Below are positions 47,601 through 56,698 of a stretch of DNA of 64,000 nucleotides, piece by piece. This DNA comes from Comamonadaceae bacterium UBA2334 (lineage in GTDB: Bacteria; Pseudomonadota; Gammaproteobacteria; Burkholderiales; Burkholderiaceae_C). The notes beneath the pieces are model-generated. The model was not told the origin of the DNA and did not search any database. It saw nothing but the letters and a program-made list of their open reading frames with translations. How positions within the stretch are numbered: the stretch's first letter is position 1; each line of letters begins with the position of its first letter. Location: positions 1 to 64,000 of the forward strand of contig DDUQ01000091.1 in the NCBI GenBank assembly GCA_002344885.1, in the 5' to 3' direction. Both the position numbers and the translations under genes were made by a program.

Positions 47601-48895
47601 CCAGCCCGCCCCCACAGTCGGCAGACCCAACCGACCTGGCCGCCACGCTGGCAACCGCATTGCCCAACCAGGTCAACCTCCACACACCCCGCTTGACGGC
47701 TGGCGGACGCGACTGGCGCGATGTCAGGCTGCAGACCACACGACAGGGGACGAATTGGCGTGGTCAGGTACAGGCGCGTGAACTGGCCGGGCAGTTCAGC
47801 TACCGGCCGGGCGCAGAAGGCAAAGGGGCATACCTCCAAGCCAAGCTGGGACATGTCAAATGGCAAACCACGTCACCCGCTGCCCCCACGTCAACCGCCC
47901 TGGCGGCCGGCACACCCTTGCCGGCACCTGCCAAACCGCTGCCAACCATGCCCGCGCTCGACATTGAAGTGGGTGCGCTCGAGCTGGATGGCCGCCAGCT
48001 GGGCACGCTGAACCTGCAAGCCACCCACAGCGCCCATGCCCAGGGCGGCGCGGACTGGCACCTGAACCAGTTGACACTCAAAGTCCCTGAAGCGCAGCTG
48101 GTCGGGTCGGGAGATTGGGCATCGGCCAGCACCAGCCCCAGCGGGGGCACACCCGGCACCCGCCACACCGGCCTGCAGTTCACGCTTGACGTCAACGACA
48201 CGGGGGCCCTGCTGGCACGCTTCGGCATGCCCGATGTGTTCCGGGGCGGCAAAGGGCAGATGAAAGGCCAGCTGAACTGGCAAGGGCCGCCTTACGCGCT
48301 CCACACACCCAGCCTGTCGGGGCAGCTCAACCTGAACCTGGCTGCAGGCCAATTCCTGCGGGCCGATCCCGGCATTGCCAAATTGCTGGGTGTGCTCAGC
48401 CTGCAGTCTCTGCCGAGGCGGCTGACGCTGGACTTCAGCGATGTATTCACGCAAGGTTTTGCATTCGATTTTGTGCGCGGCGATGCCGTTGTCAGCAAAG
48501 GCGTGGCCACCACCAACAACTTGCAGATGAAAGGCCCCACCGCTGCCGTGCTGCTGGAAGGCACGGCAGACATCGGCACCGAGACGCAGGACATCCGGGC
48601 ACTGGTCATTCCCGAGCTGAATGCAGGCACCGCATCGCTGATCGCGACTGTCGTCAACCCGGCTGTCGGGCTGGGCACGTTTCTGGCGCAGGCCTTTCTG
48701 CGCCAGCCACTAATCAAGGCCTCCACGCAGACCTTTCACATCCACGGGTCGTGGTCAGATCCGCAGGTAGACCGGGTCCGAACGGCGTCGGACGAAACTC
48801 CGCTGCCGATCGCCCGCACACCTGAATCGTCTGCCACGCCCCTGCCGTCCGCCAGCCCCTCCAGCCCATCCGTCAGCCCCGAGAAACAGCCATGA
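44696..48895 (+). CDS. yhdP: YhdP family AsmA-like envelope protein
   Basis: A 1399-residue protein with one N-terminal membrane anchor (residues ~15-42) and a very large periplasmic part built from beta-rich repeats. FIVPRIGDWRPDLENLASRAVG at the start of the periplasmic region and the C-terminal FDFVRGDAVVSKGVATTNNL / NPAVGLGTFLAQAF segments are typical of YhdP (DUF3971 and AsmA_2). YhdP, TamB and YdbH are bridge-like proteins that carry phospholipids to the outer membrane in E. coli; function here is by homology. The ATG at 44696 is chosen; another lies nine bases on. The stop overlaps the next gene (ATGA). The tail is Pro/Ser-rich. Confidence 0.9.
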   Translation: MDQMYRLPSRPLVWAARCLRLLLWLVVSGWVLFVATLAVVHGFIVPRIGDWRPDLENLASRAVGIPVRIGAIQAESSGWIPTFEFSGVRLLDGSGRDALVLNRVLTSVSVASLWRLGFDQIHIDQPTLDVRRRADGVFEVAGFALSGGEAATDEPSALLDWFFAQSEFAIRSGTVRWTDDLRQQPAVTLEQVDLVVRNPGRQHLLRLDATPAGGLAGRINLQGVFRSPLLTLHPGRLSDWRGTAFVDMPAVDLARMASPTQLSDQIGLHVSQGRGALRVWADVDKGRLTHSTADLALTDVNARFSRAAHALQLKHFAGRLMLTHQPEGWAIETDRIDLETDHGTRWTNGQLRALYQPAAAPSQAPGELDISRFDLAAVQELASALPLPTDLRHWVDELQPTGEIEKLSLKWTGNDETWSSYSAKGQARDLSLRAANLPTAPADTPTTPGRPGFSGAHATFELNQHGGKATLGMRQGNLVFPGVFEDPLIPLDSAQADVNWTLKNGDIHVQFSNARFSNADLQGQATGSWRTAPPETSGSGTRFPGILKLDGTLSRGKGARVHRYLPLVIAADARHYVRDAILAGDARDVRFKVHGDLWHMPFDKSPEGDFRIVAKVSKVDYAFVPPAYAEATALKWPALRQLEGELVFDKASMSLKVSKGLVADAPGLRVGRTSARIADLSHNAVVEVDAQIDGPLQDALSVVRRSPLADMTAHALAQARGSGTAAIQFGLAIPLQRMAHTTVKGSVTLPGNDVQIAPDTPVLGRTRGTVEFTDKGFQVPAATARLVGGELQFAGGMRAADTPVRFRGQGTATAEGLKQAAFLGLGAQLAAHARGSTAYTAQLTLGAAGPDIQVESNLQGLQFNLPAPLDKATGATWPMRYQSRPLPAKPNTPAAATLEGTTLELADGQSPLLRAALVRDVTTLPTRTLAGSIAIGDRARTASAAPASGIQLAVDLPHFDADAWEDLLTSPPPQSADPTDLAATLATALPNQVNLHTPRLTAGGRDWRDVRLQTTRQGTNWRGQVQARELAGQFSYRPGAEGKGAYLQAKLGHVKWQTTSPAAPTSTALAAGTPLPAPAKPLPTMPALDIEVGALELDGRQLGTLNLQATHSAHAQGGADWHLNQLTLKVPEAQLVGSGDWASASTSPSGGTPGTRHTGLQFTLDVNDTGALLARFGMPDVFRGGKGQMKGQLNWQGPPYALHTPSLSGQLNLNLAAGQFLRADPGIAKLLGVLSLQSLPRRLTLDFSDVFTQGFAFDFVRGDAVVSKGVATTNNLQMKGPTAAVLLEGTADIGTETQDIRALVIPELNAGTASLIATVVNPAVGLGTFLAQAFLRQPLIKASTQTFHIHGSWSDPQVDRVRTASDETPLPIARTPESSATPLPSASPSSPSVSPEKQP

Positions 48896-49698
48896 AAATC
48901 GCCGCCATCCAGATGGTGTCAGGCACCGATGTGCCTGCCAACCTCGCCACCGCCCGCCGTCTGCTGCAAACCGCAGCGCAACAGGGGGCCGAGCTGGCAG
49001 TACTGCCCGAATACTTCTGCCTGATGGGGCAACGGGACACCGACAAACTGAAATGGGCCGAAACGCCGGGCAGCGGCCCGATCCAGTCGATGCTGCAAGC
49101 CGCCGCGCGCGACTTCGGGTTGTGGGTGGTGGGAGGCACTTTGCCGATGGCCACCTCAACCCCCAACCGTGTGACCAACACCGTTCTGGTTCACGACCCT
49201 TCAGGCCAGTGTGTGGCCCGGTACGACAAGATTCACCTTTTCCGCTTTGACAACGGCACCGAGCGTTACGACGAGGCTGCCGTGCTGCAAGCCGGCCAGA
49301 CACCCGTCTCGTTTGTCTGCACGGATCGGGATGGCGGCAGCTGGACGGTGGGCCTGAGTGTTTGCTACGACCTGCGCTTCCCCGAGCTCTACCGTCAACT
49401 CGCGGCCGACCTGATTCTGGTGCCCGCCGCATTCACCCACACCACCGGTCAGGCCCACTGGGAGGTGCTGCTGCGGGCACGTGCCATCGAAAACCAGGCC
49501 TACCTGCTGGCCAGTGCGCAGGGTGGCGAACACGCCAACGGCCGACGCACCTGGGGACAGAGCCTGGTCATCGACCCGTGGGGCCAGACCTTGAACGAAC
49601 TCGCCACCGGGGAAGGCGTGGTACTGGCAGAGGTCGATGCCGCCACCCTGCAGCGCGTGCGGACCAACCTGCCTGCCTTGCAGCACCGGGTGTTCTGA
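48892..49698 (+). CDS. Nitrilase-superfamily amidase (Nit type)
   Basis: A 268-residue carbon-nitrogen hydrolase with the Glu-Lys-Cys triad complete: Glu40 (VLPEYF), Lys113 (YDKIHLF) and Cys158 (SVCYDLRFPE). The sequence resembles the Nit1/YbeM-like branch, in which several members hydrolyse deaminated glutathione, a repair reaction. With gshA and gshB in the same window this is plausible but not proven. ATG overlaps the yhdP stop (ATGA); yhdP-nit is a frequent pair in this group. Confidence 0.88.
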   Translation: MKIAAIQMVSGTDVPANLATARRLLQTAAQQGAELAVLPEYFCLMGQRDTDKLKWAETPGSGPIQSMLQAAARDFGLWVVGGTLPMATSTPNRVTNTVLVHDPSGQCVARYDKIHLFRFDNGTERYDEAAVLQAGQTPVSFVCTDRDGGSWTVGLSVCYDLRFPELYRQLAADLILVPAAFTHTTGQAHWEVLLRARAIENQAYLLASAQGGEHANGRRTWGQSLVIDPWGQTLNELATGEGVVLAEVDAATLQRVRTNLPALQHRVF

Positions 49699-49714
49699 CG
49701 CGCCGCTGCCCGCC

Positions 49715-51748
49715 GTGGAGCCCGTCACAGCCCCCCGTCAGCCCAACCAGCTCCGGCGCTGGCTGTTGTGGGCCGCACTGGTGGCAGTGGTCTGCGCGTT
49801 GGTGGGTACGGCCATGGTGCTGGCGCGCCGCTTTCAGGAAAACCGCGTACAGGCACAACTCGACGAGGAAACGACCGCACTGGTCAGCGACATCCGCGCC
49901 GGGCTGTACCGCAACATCCAGACCCTGCAAAGCCTGCCCAACCCCCTTGCACAGCCTGACGTTTGGGACAGCACCGCTGCCGACATGCTGTTGCAGCGGC
50001 GCGAAATGGTCTCCCTCGCCTGGCACAACCTGGCTTTCGCACCCAAGATCGAACGCGTGAGCCCCTACATGGTCGGCAGCGGCCACATCCGCTCGGCAGC
50101 TGACCGCCTGCCCGACATTGCCCTGGCGTGCACCAGCGCACGCCGCCTCAGCGGTGCCGTGTATGCGCCCAGCCATTTCAGGCATTTCGGGGATGGGCAA
50201 GGCATGGAGCTGATGGAAATGTGCCTGCCCTCCCTGTATCAGGGCAATCTGGTGGGCTACCTGGTCGTCACCTATGCCTTGCCGGGGATGCTGACTGAAC
50301 TGACCGACCGCATGGCAGTGCGTGGCAGAGGTGTGTCGCTCACCGAGCTGGACGGCACTCGTCTGGCCATTTCATCCTCGCGTCCGGGTGGGCAGACATT
50401 CGTGACCGAACAGGTGCTCGAACTGCCCGGCCACGCGATGAAGCTGCGGCTGGACAGCCCACGCGACAGGCTGGACATCAGCCAGTGGGGCGCCACCGCG
50501 CTGGTGGCGGGCATGTCGGCATTGCTGCTGGTGCTGATGATCATGCTGGGGCGCGACATGCGCAGGCGCCAGCGGGCCGAATGGGCGTTGGCCGAGGCCC
50601 TGGCCTTTCGCAAGGCCATGGAAGATTCACTGGTCACGGGGTTGCGTGCGCGTGACCTGGCCGGGCGCATCACCTACGTCAACCCGGCTTTCTGCCAGAT
50701 GGTGGGGCTGCGGGCAGCCGACCTGCTGGGCTCTGGCCCACCCGCCCCTTACTGGCCACCTGACTTGGCCGACGAATACCAGCGCAGACAAGCCATCCGC
50801 CTGGCCGGGCAGTTGCTGCCCAAAGAAGGCTTCGAATCGGTGTTCCGGCGACCAGATGGCACCTGCTTTCCGGTCCTGATCATCGAAGCCCCCCTGATCG
50901 ATGCCGACGGCACCCAGACCGGCTGGATGAGCGCCATACTGGACCTGACCGAGCAACACCGCATCGAAGCCGTGTCACGCGCCAGCCAGGATCGACTGCA
51001 AGCCACCGCCCGCCTGGCGAGCGTGGGCGAAATGGCATCCCTCCTCAGCCACGAGCTGAACCAGCCGCTTTCAGCCATCTCCAGCTACGCGACGGGTGCC
51101 ATGAACCTGCTCACACACGCGCACGACACCGATCAGGCCACACAACTGGCCGATGTGGCAGGTGCCATGACACACATCCGGGCGCAGGCTGACCGCGCGG
51201 CTCGCGTCATCCGAAGTGTGGGCGACTTCGTCCGCCGCAAGCAACAGCCTGGCGAGCTGGCCAGGGAGCAGGTGTCGGCACCACAGCTGTTCCAGGCCAT
51301 CCTGCCCTTGCTGACGCTGCAGGCCAGCCGGGAACACATCCACATCGAACTCGACACCCCGCCGGACTGCCCTGACACCCTGTGTGACCGGACGATGGTC
51401 GAACAGGTGCTGCTCAACCTCGCGCGCAACGGCATGCAAGCCATGGCCGATGGCCACCCGGCAGCAACATCGGGGCTTCGCACGCTCACCCTGTCAGCCC
51501 ACCTGCAGACCACGCCGGAAGGCAAAAAACAGGTGGCATTTGCCGTGACCGACCACGGTGCCGGGTTGCCTGACGAGGTGGTCGCCAACCTGTTTACCCC
51601 GTTTTTCACCACCAAGGCGGAAGGCATGGGGCTGGGGCTGAGCCTGTGCCGGACCGTGATCGAACAACACGGGGGCACCCTCACGCACACGCCCGCACAA
51701 CCCTTTGGCACCACGTTCCGCTTCACATTGCCCGCTGCACACCCATAA
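49715..51748 (+). CDS. PAS-containing sensor histidine kinase
   Basis: I use the GTG at 49715 (677 residues); no ribosome site is clear. Order: membrane helix ~13-33, a periplasmic sensor region of ~230 residues, second helix ~263-285, PAS domain ~310-430, HisKA with phospho-His in LLSHELNQPLSAISSYA, and an HATPase domain with LNLARNGMQAM (N box), DHGAGLP (G1) and GMGLGLSLCR (G2). Its partner response regulator starts nine bases later. The layout is like FixL/DctB/TtrS sensors, but no haem-PAS motif is apparent and the signal is unknown. Confidence 0.88.
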   Translation: MEPVTAPRQPNQLRRWLLWAALVAVVCALVGTAMVLARRFQENRVQAQLDEETTALVSDIRAGLYRNIQTLQSLPNPLAQPDVWDSTAADMLLQRREMVSLAWHNLAFAPKIERVSPYMVGSGHIRSAADRLPDIALACTSARRLSGAVYAPSHFRHFGDGQGMELMEMCLPSLYQGNLVGYLVVTYALPGMLTELTDRMAVRGRGVSLTELDGTRLAISSSRPGGQTFVTEQVLELPGHAMKLRLDSPRDRLDISQWGATALVAGMSALLLVLMIMLGRDMRRRQRAEWALAEALAFRKAMEDSLVTGLRARDLAGRITYVNPAFCQMVGLRAADLLGSGPPAPYWPPDLADEYQRRQAIRLAGQLLPKEGFESVFRRPDGTCFPVLIIEAPLIDADGTQTGWMSAILDLTEQHRIEAVSRASQDRLQATARLASVGEMASLLSHELNQPLSAISSYATGAMNLLTHAHDTDQATQLADVAGAMTHIRAQADRAARVIRSVGDFVRRKQQPGELAREQVSAPQLFQAILPLLTLQASREHIHIELDTPPDCPDTLCDRTMVEQVLLNLARNGMQAMADGHPAATSGLRTLTLSAHLQTTPEGKKQVAFAVTDHGAGLPDEVVANLFTPFFTTKAEGMGLGLSLCRTVIEQHGGTLTHTPAQPFGTTFRFTLPAAHP

Positions 51749-51757
51749 TGCGCTGCC

Positions 51758-52387
51758 ATGCCCATCCATCCCGCCCATCACAAGGTCTACATCGTCGACG
51801 ACGATGCCAGCGTGCGCGATGCGCTGTCATGGCTGCTGCGAACCCGGCGCCTGCTGTCCGAGCCCTATGGCAGCGCGGAGGCCTTCATGCAGGAGCGTTG
51901 CTGGCACACGCCGCCTCAGGAGCCCTGCTGCCTGCTGCTGGATGTGCGGATGCCGGGCATGAGTGGCCTGGCGCTTTTCGAGCGGCTGCTGGCATTGCCC
52001 TGGGCAGCCACCATCCCCGTGCTGTTTCTGTCCGGACACGCCGACGTGGCCACTGCGGTCGATGCGGTCAAGCGCGGTGCCTTCGATTTCTGTGAAAAGC
52101 CCTTTTCTGACAATGCTTTGGTCGACAAGGTCGAACAAGCCCTGCTGTTGTCTGCCGACCACGTGTCGCGCCTGGCCAGCCAGCATGAGACCGCTGGTTT
52201 GCTGGCCCAACTGACCGAGCGCGAGCGCGATGTGATGCAGCGCGTGATTGCTGGCCTGCCCAACAAACTGGTGGCCGACGAATTGGACATCAGCGTTCGC
52301 ACGGTCGAAGTCCACCGTGCCCGCATCTTCGAAAAAATGGGCGTCAAATCAGCGGTCGAGCTGGCCAACAAGGTCAGAAAACAATAG
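51758..52387 (+). CDS. FixJ-like response regulator
   Basis: A 209-residue regulator. The receiver domain has VDDDASVRD, phospho-acceptor Asp in LLLDVRMPGMSG, LFLSGHAD and CEKPF. A LuxR-type DNA-binding domain (LTERERDVMQRVIAGLPNKLVADELDISVRTVEVHRARI) ends the protein. It pairs with the kinase just upstream. No target genes are evident; the neighbouring mltA begins 27 bases after its stop. The last codons and TAG stop run into repeat copy E. Confidence 0.9.
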   Translation: MPIHPAHHKVYIVDDDASVRDALSWLLRTRRLLSEPYGSAEAFMQERCWHTPPQEPCCLLLDVRMPGMSGLALFERLLALPWAATIPVLFLSGHADVATAVDAVKRGAFDFCEKPFSDNALVDKVEQALLLSADHVSRLASQHETAGLLAQLTERERDVMQRVIAGLPNKLVADELDISVRTVEVHRARIFEKMGVKSAVELANKVRKQ

Positions 52388-52427
52388 CACTTGATCCATT
52401 ATTTTCAAGCGCCATGGCCATTTTTTA
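52384..52427 (+). repeat. Dispersed palindromic repeat, copy E, over a stop and a start codon
   Basis: This copy begins ATAGC, where TAG is the stop of the response regulator. It has AAGCG in register with copy B and ends GGCCATTTTTT. The ATG of mltA (52414) lies inside it, so the repeat provides the start codon and first codons of the signal peptide. Confidence 0.6.
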
Positions 52428-53655
52428 TTCAAAAATTTTCTCAACAAACTGTCCACGCCTTCTGTGGGCATGGGCAGCAACCTGCATGGCGTTGGCACTG
52501 AGTGCCTGCTCGACAGCCCCACCGCGTCAGGTACCCGATGCCTCGGCCCCGACCGCCCCGGTCGTCAGCAGCCCGACAAGCGACGCCCCTGCATTTGATG
52601 CCGATGTCGCGCAAGCCCTGGCCTGGGCACAGGCTCAGCCGCTGCCTGCGCCCGTGGTCAGGGCACGCAGCCTGTGGCAACCGGTGGGCTGGGACAAGCT
52701 GCCGGGCCTGCAGTCCGACGACTGGCACCAGGCCTGGCACGCCTGGGTGCGCAGCTGCGAACGTCCCCCACCTGCCTGGCAAGCCATCTGCCGCGAACTG
52801 CGTCCGCAACTGCTCGGCACACCTGCCACACAACTGGCCTGGATGGTGCGCAAGCTGCAACCGTACCGGGTGGTCAACCCGGATGGCAGCGAGCCGGCCG
52901 GACTGCTGACGGGCTATTACGAACCCGTCATTTCAGCCAACCGACAACGGACCGCCACGCACACGGTGCCGCTGTATGCCCCACCGGCACGACTGGGCGA
53001 ACGTCAGCCCTGGTTTTCGCGGCGCGACATCGACACCCGCGCCGACGTGCAGGCGCAACTGGCAGGCCGTGAAATCGTCTGGCTCAATGACCCCATCGAT
53101 GCCCTCATCCTGCAAATCCAGGGCTCGGGCCGCGTGGTCGTGCGGGAACCGGACGGCAGCGAGCGAACGGTGCGCCTGGCCTTTGCAGCCCACAACGGCC
53201 ACACCTACCAGAGCGTGGGCCGCTGGCTGCTCGACCAGAAGGCCATCACCGACCCGTCGTGGGCGGGCATCAAAGCCTGGGCTGCCCGCAACCCCGACCG
53301 TGTCAACGACATGTTGTGGAGCAACCCGCGCACGGTGTTCTTCAGGGAAGAGCCACTGGGCTCGCTGGAGGCACAGTTCGGGCCACGCGGGGCACAGGGC
53401 GTTCCGCTCACACCCGAACGCTCGATAGCCGTGGACCCGCTCAGCATTCCCTACGGCACACCGGTGTGGTTGGCCAGCTCGGGCCCGAGTGCCACCTTGC
53501 AGCGTCTGGTGCTGGCGCAGGACACCGGTGGCGCCATCGTCGGCGCGGTTCGGGCAGACTACTTTGCCGGCTGGGGCGACTCGGCGCTGGCCCTGGTGGG
53601 CGGCCTGAAGCAACCGTTGCAAATGTGGGCACTCTGGCCCCGCACCACGCCCTGA
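52414..53655 (+). CDS. mltA: Membrane-bound lytic murein transglycosylase A
   Basis: A 413-residue lipoprotein that cleaves peptidoglycan glycan strands, leaving 1,6-anhydromuramic ends. The signal peptide ends in the lipobox ALSAC (Cys ~32). The 3D barrel domain carries GYYEPVISA, IVWLNDPIDALILQIQGSG and the C-terminal AQDTGGAIVGAVRADYF with the catalytic Asp in GWGD. The start codon sits in repeat copy E; the only internal ATG (in TCMALALSAC) would leave the signal without its basic N-region, so 52414 is retained. No Shine-Dalgarno sequence is visible. Ends one base from the opposing gene. Confidence 0.9.
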   Translation: MAIFYSKIFSTNCPRLLWAWAATCMALALSACSTAPPRQVPDASAPTAPVVSSPTSDAPAFDADVAQALAWAQAQPLPAPVVRARSLWQPVGWDKLPGLQSDDWHQAWHAWVRSCERPPPAWQAICRELRPQLLGTPATQLAWMVRKLQPYRVVNPDGSEPAGLLTGYYEPVISANRQRTATHTVPLYAPPARLGERQPWFSRRDIDTRADVQAQLAGREIVWLNDPIDALILQIQGSGRVVVREPDGSERTVRLAFAAHNGHTYQSVGRWLLDQKAITDPSWAGIKAWAARNPDRVNDMLWSNPRTVFFREEPLGSLEAQFGPRGAQGVPLTPERSIAVDPLSIPYGTPVWLASSGPSATLQRLVLAQDTGGAIVGAVRADYFAGWGDSALALVGGLKQPLQMWALWPRTTP

Positions 53656-56652
53656 TCAGCCCTGCCGACCTGCCTGACGGGCACGCCACCAGTCGGCAAA
53701 AGCGGCCGCCGGCATCGGCCGGGACACCAACCAACCCTGCATCTCGTCGCAGCCCATGCGGGCCAGGAATGCCCGCTGCTCGGCCACCTCCACACCCTCG
53801 GCCACCACCTTCAGCCCCAGCGCCTGGGCCATCGACAGGGTGGCGCACACGATGGCCTCGTCCTCCTTGTCACCAGGGAGTTCACGGACAAATGACTTGT
53901 CGATCTTCAGGCTGTGCAGGGGCAGGCGCTTCAGGTAGCCCAGACTGGAATAACCGGTGCCAAAGTCGTCCAGCGCCAGACGAACGCCCATGCGAACGAT
54001 GTCGCCCAGGCGGGCGATCAATTCCGGGAGCGATTGCATCAGCGCCGATTCGGTGATTTCCAGCTCGATCCAGTCCGGGTCGGCCTCCGTTTCATCCAGG
54101 GCCTGTCGCAACCGCGTGATGAAACTGGCCCGGCCAAATTCCATGGCCGACACGTTGACCGCCACCGTCACGCCCTGGATGCCCTGGTCAACCCACTCGC
54201 GCGATTGCCTGAAGGCTTCTCGCATGACCCAGCTGCCCAGCTCGTCGATCAGGCCACTGGCTTCTGCCTGGGGCACAAAACTGTCGGGCATGAGCAGGCC
54301 ACGTGTGGGGTGCTGCCACCGCACCAGAGCCTCGACGCCGGTGACCTCACCGGTCTGGCAATTGGTTTGCGGCTGGTAATGCAGCACCAGCTGGTTGTCG
54401 CGGATGCCACGGCGCAAATCGCTCTCCACCAGCAGCCGCTGGGCGATGCCGTGATCCATCTCAGGCTCGAAAAACGCCCACGCGTTGCGCCCGGACGACT
54501 TGGCTTTGTACATGGCCAGGTCGGCGTGACGCAGCAGCGTTTCGACGTCCTCGTCGCCCCCTTCGTAAAACACCACCCCCACGCTGGCCGATGCGCGAAC
54601 GGTGTGCCCGTTCAGCACGAAGGGCTCGGTCAACTGCTCGACCATCTTGCCGGCCACCAGCGCGGCGTCGCCCCGGTGGCGCAGGCGCGGCAACATGACG
54701 ACGAACTCGTCCCCGCCCTGCCGGGCCATCACGTCATGCGCGCGAAGGCAGGCGCGCAACCGATCGGCCACTGCCTTGAGCAACAGATCGCCCACGCTGT
54801 GCCCGAGGCTGTCGTTGACATTCTTGAAATGATCGAGATCCACGAACAGCACGGCCATCCGGTCATCGTGACGACGGGCGGCATCCAGCGCCTTGTGCAC
54901 TTCCTCCGTCCAGTGCAGACGGTTGGCCAGGCCTGTCAAGGGGTCATACAAGGCCAGACGCTGTAAACCCGCATTGCTTTGCGCCAATTCACGGGTGCGC
55001 TGCTCCACCAGCAATTCGGTGCGGCGAGCCTGCCCGGTCTGCACGATCAGGAAGGCACCCAGCATGGCGACGGCCAGCAAACTCACGGTCAGCGTGCTCC
55101 AGGCGATCCACCCGCGCTCCACGCTCTCGAACTGCGGCCCGGCAGCCACCTGGAACAACCAGGTACGCTCGCCAAACTGGACCGAAGACGAGCCGAAGTA
55201 GCGAACCTGGGTGGCCACGTCGCTGTTGCAACCAGCCTGCCCGGTCAGGCGCTGGTTGTGCGCGGGCGCAGCCGGGTCGAGCAGACACACCCGCAGGTAG
55301 TCGGGGTTCAGGTCGCCCAGGGCGGCGTGCAGCACATCGTCCATGCGGAAGACGGCAGACACCACGCCACGCACCTGCCTGGCAGGCGATGACGATGGCG
55401 ATGGCTGTGCCGAGCGTTCATGCACCACCTGGTACATCACCACGCCACGCTGTTCGCCGGTTTCCTGTACCAGGCGGATGCCTTCGGTCACATGCGCCAA
55501 GCCGCTTTGCATGGTGGCCTTCACCGCGCGTGCAGTGGCCGACAGCACCTGAACATCCAGGCCGAGCACCGACTGGTTGGTGGCCAGCGGTTCGACAAAC
55601 AGGATGGGCAGATAGGTCGCGGCCGGCCGGGCCACGAACAACTTGCCGTCTGCGTCCCGGCCCCGCAGCTGGTAGGGTTGCTTCAGGCGGTTGCCGTGCA
55701 ATTCGTTGGCACGGCGTTCAAAGGCCGGGCGGTCCGCGTCAGGAATCAGCGGGCTCCAGCCAAAATTCTGGGTACCGGCATACCGATCCAACCACACACC
55801 GGTGCCATTCTTGAAATCAGCCAGGTCTTCACGCTGGGTGATTTCCTTGAGCCGTGCAACCGCCATCACGGCATCGGTCTGGGCATGCAGGCGGCGCTGC
55901 AGGCGCTCGGTCAATGCTTCGGCCTCCTGGTCAAAACGCTGCCGCAATGCCCTGCCGTCTGCCGCCTGGATCTGGATGAACGCGACCGACACCACGGCCA
56001 GCGCCATCAGCATGGGCAACACCACAGTTTTCAGCCGTGGCCGCCAGACTGCATGGGGTTTACCAAACAAGGCCAGCACCAGAGGTGAGACCAGCACCGC
56101 GCCCAAAGCATCGCCATGCCACCATGACCACCAGGTGAACAGCGCATCTGCCTGGGGTACCGCCCCACGCCAGACCAGCAGCGGGGCCGACACACTGGCG
56201 TTGATCAAATGCCCCACCGGCACGCATACCAGCAACAGCAGCATGACCGGCCGGGGCGCATCCCACTCGGCCTGCACGCCCACCCAACGGCGGGCCAACC
56301 ACACCGTCGCCAGGGCCTGCAGCGCCGCAGCAAACGGCGTGACCACCAGGTGCAAGCCCCAGGCCGGGAGCCCCGCCTGAGCGGTTGCCAGCCATTGCAC
56401 CCCCACCGCACCCAGCACGATGCCCGGCAGCGCCCGATGCCCCCAGACCAGCACCCCACCCAGCGCGATACCTGCCGGCACGTACAGCACCGACACGTAG
56501 TAAGGCGGTATGGTGATCTGCAGCGACAGCCAACCTGCGATGGCATAGGCCAGCGCAATCAACACGGTCAGCACATGCGTGCGCCCGGCCGCCTGGGCTG
56601 CGCGAGCCGCGATCTGCTGCATCAAAGAAGAGTCCCCGCCGAAAACTGCCAT
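53656..56652 (-). CDS. MASE1-CHASE-GGDEF-EAL c-di-GMP enzyme
   Basis: A 998-residue membrane protein. Eight helices in residues ~20-225 form a MASE1-type module. A CHASE-type periplasmic domain follows (~250-510) with GVWLDRYAGTQNFGWSPLI and FVEPLATNQSVLGLDV, then a closing helix, a linker, GGDEF (RQGGDEFVVMLP, with RAHD as RxxD inhibitory site) and EAL (GVEALVRW, ELEITES, LDDFGTGYSSLGYL, KIDKSFV). Both enzyme sites look intact, so net activity depends on the signal sensed by CHASE, which binds small ligands such as cytokinins in related proteins. The start is the ATG 56652; ATG 56622 is an alternative. Confidence 0.9.
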   Translation of the reverse strand: MAVFGGDSSLMQQIAARAAQAAGRTHVLTVLIALAYAIAGWLSLQITIPPYYVSVLYVPAGIALGGVLVWGHRALPGIVLGAVGVQWLATAQAGLPAWGLHLVVTPFAAALQALATVWLARRWVGVQAEWDAPRPVMLLLLVCVPVGHLINASVSAPLLVWRGAVPQADALFTWWSWWHGDALGAVLVSPLVLALFGKPHAVWRPRLKTVVLPMLMALAVVSVAFIQIQAADGRALRQRFDQEAEALTERLQRRLHAQTDAVMAVARLKEITQREDLADFKNGTGVWLDRYAGTQNFGWSPLIPDADRPAFERRANELHGNRLKQPYQLRGRDADGKLFVARPAATYLPILFVEPLATNQSVLGLDVQVLSATARAVKATMQSGLAHVTEGIRLVQETGEQRGVVMYQVVHERSAQPSPSSSPARQVRGVVSAVFRMDDVLHAALGDLNPDYLRVCLLDPAAPAHNQRLTGQAGCNSDVATQVRYFGSSSVQFGERTWLFQVAAGPQFESVERGWIAWSTLTVSLLAVAMLGAFLIVQTGQARRTELLVEQRTRELAQSNAGLQRLALYDPLTGLANRLHWTEEVHKALDAARRHDDRMAVLFVDLDHFKNVNDSLGHSVGDLLLKAVADRLRACLRAHDVMARQGGDEFVVMLPRLRHRGDAALVAGKMVEQLTEPFVLNGHTVRASASVGVVFYEGGDEDVETLLRHADLAMYKAKSSGRNAWAFFEPEMDHGIAQRLLVESDLRRGIRDNQLVLHYQPQTNCQTGEVTGVEALVRWQHPTRGLLMPDSFVPQAEASGLIDELGSWVMREAFRQSREWVDQGIQGVTVAVNVSAMEFGRASFITRLRQALDETEADPDWIELEITESALMQSLPELIARLGDIVRMGVRLALDDFGTGYSSLGYLKRLPLHSLKIDKSFVRELPGDKEDEAIVCATLSMAQALGLKVVAEGVEVAEQRAFLARMGCDEMQGWLVSRPMPAAAFADWWRARQAGRQG

Positions 56653-56698
56653 AACGCTGTCAACTGTAATGCCTGATCAGGGGCACGAGCGGGATCCG

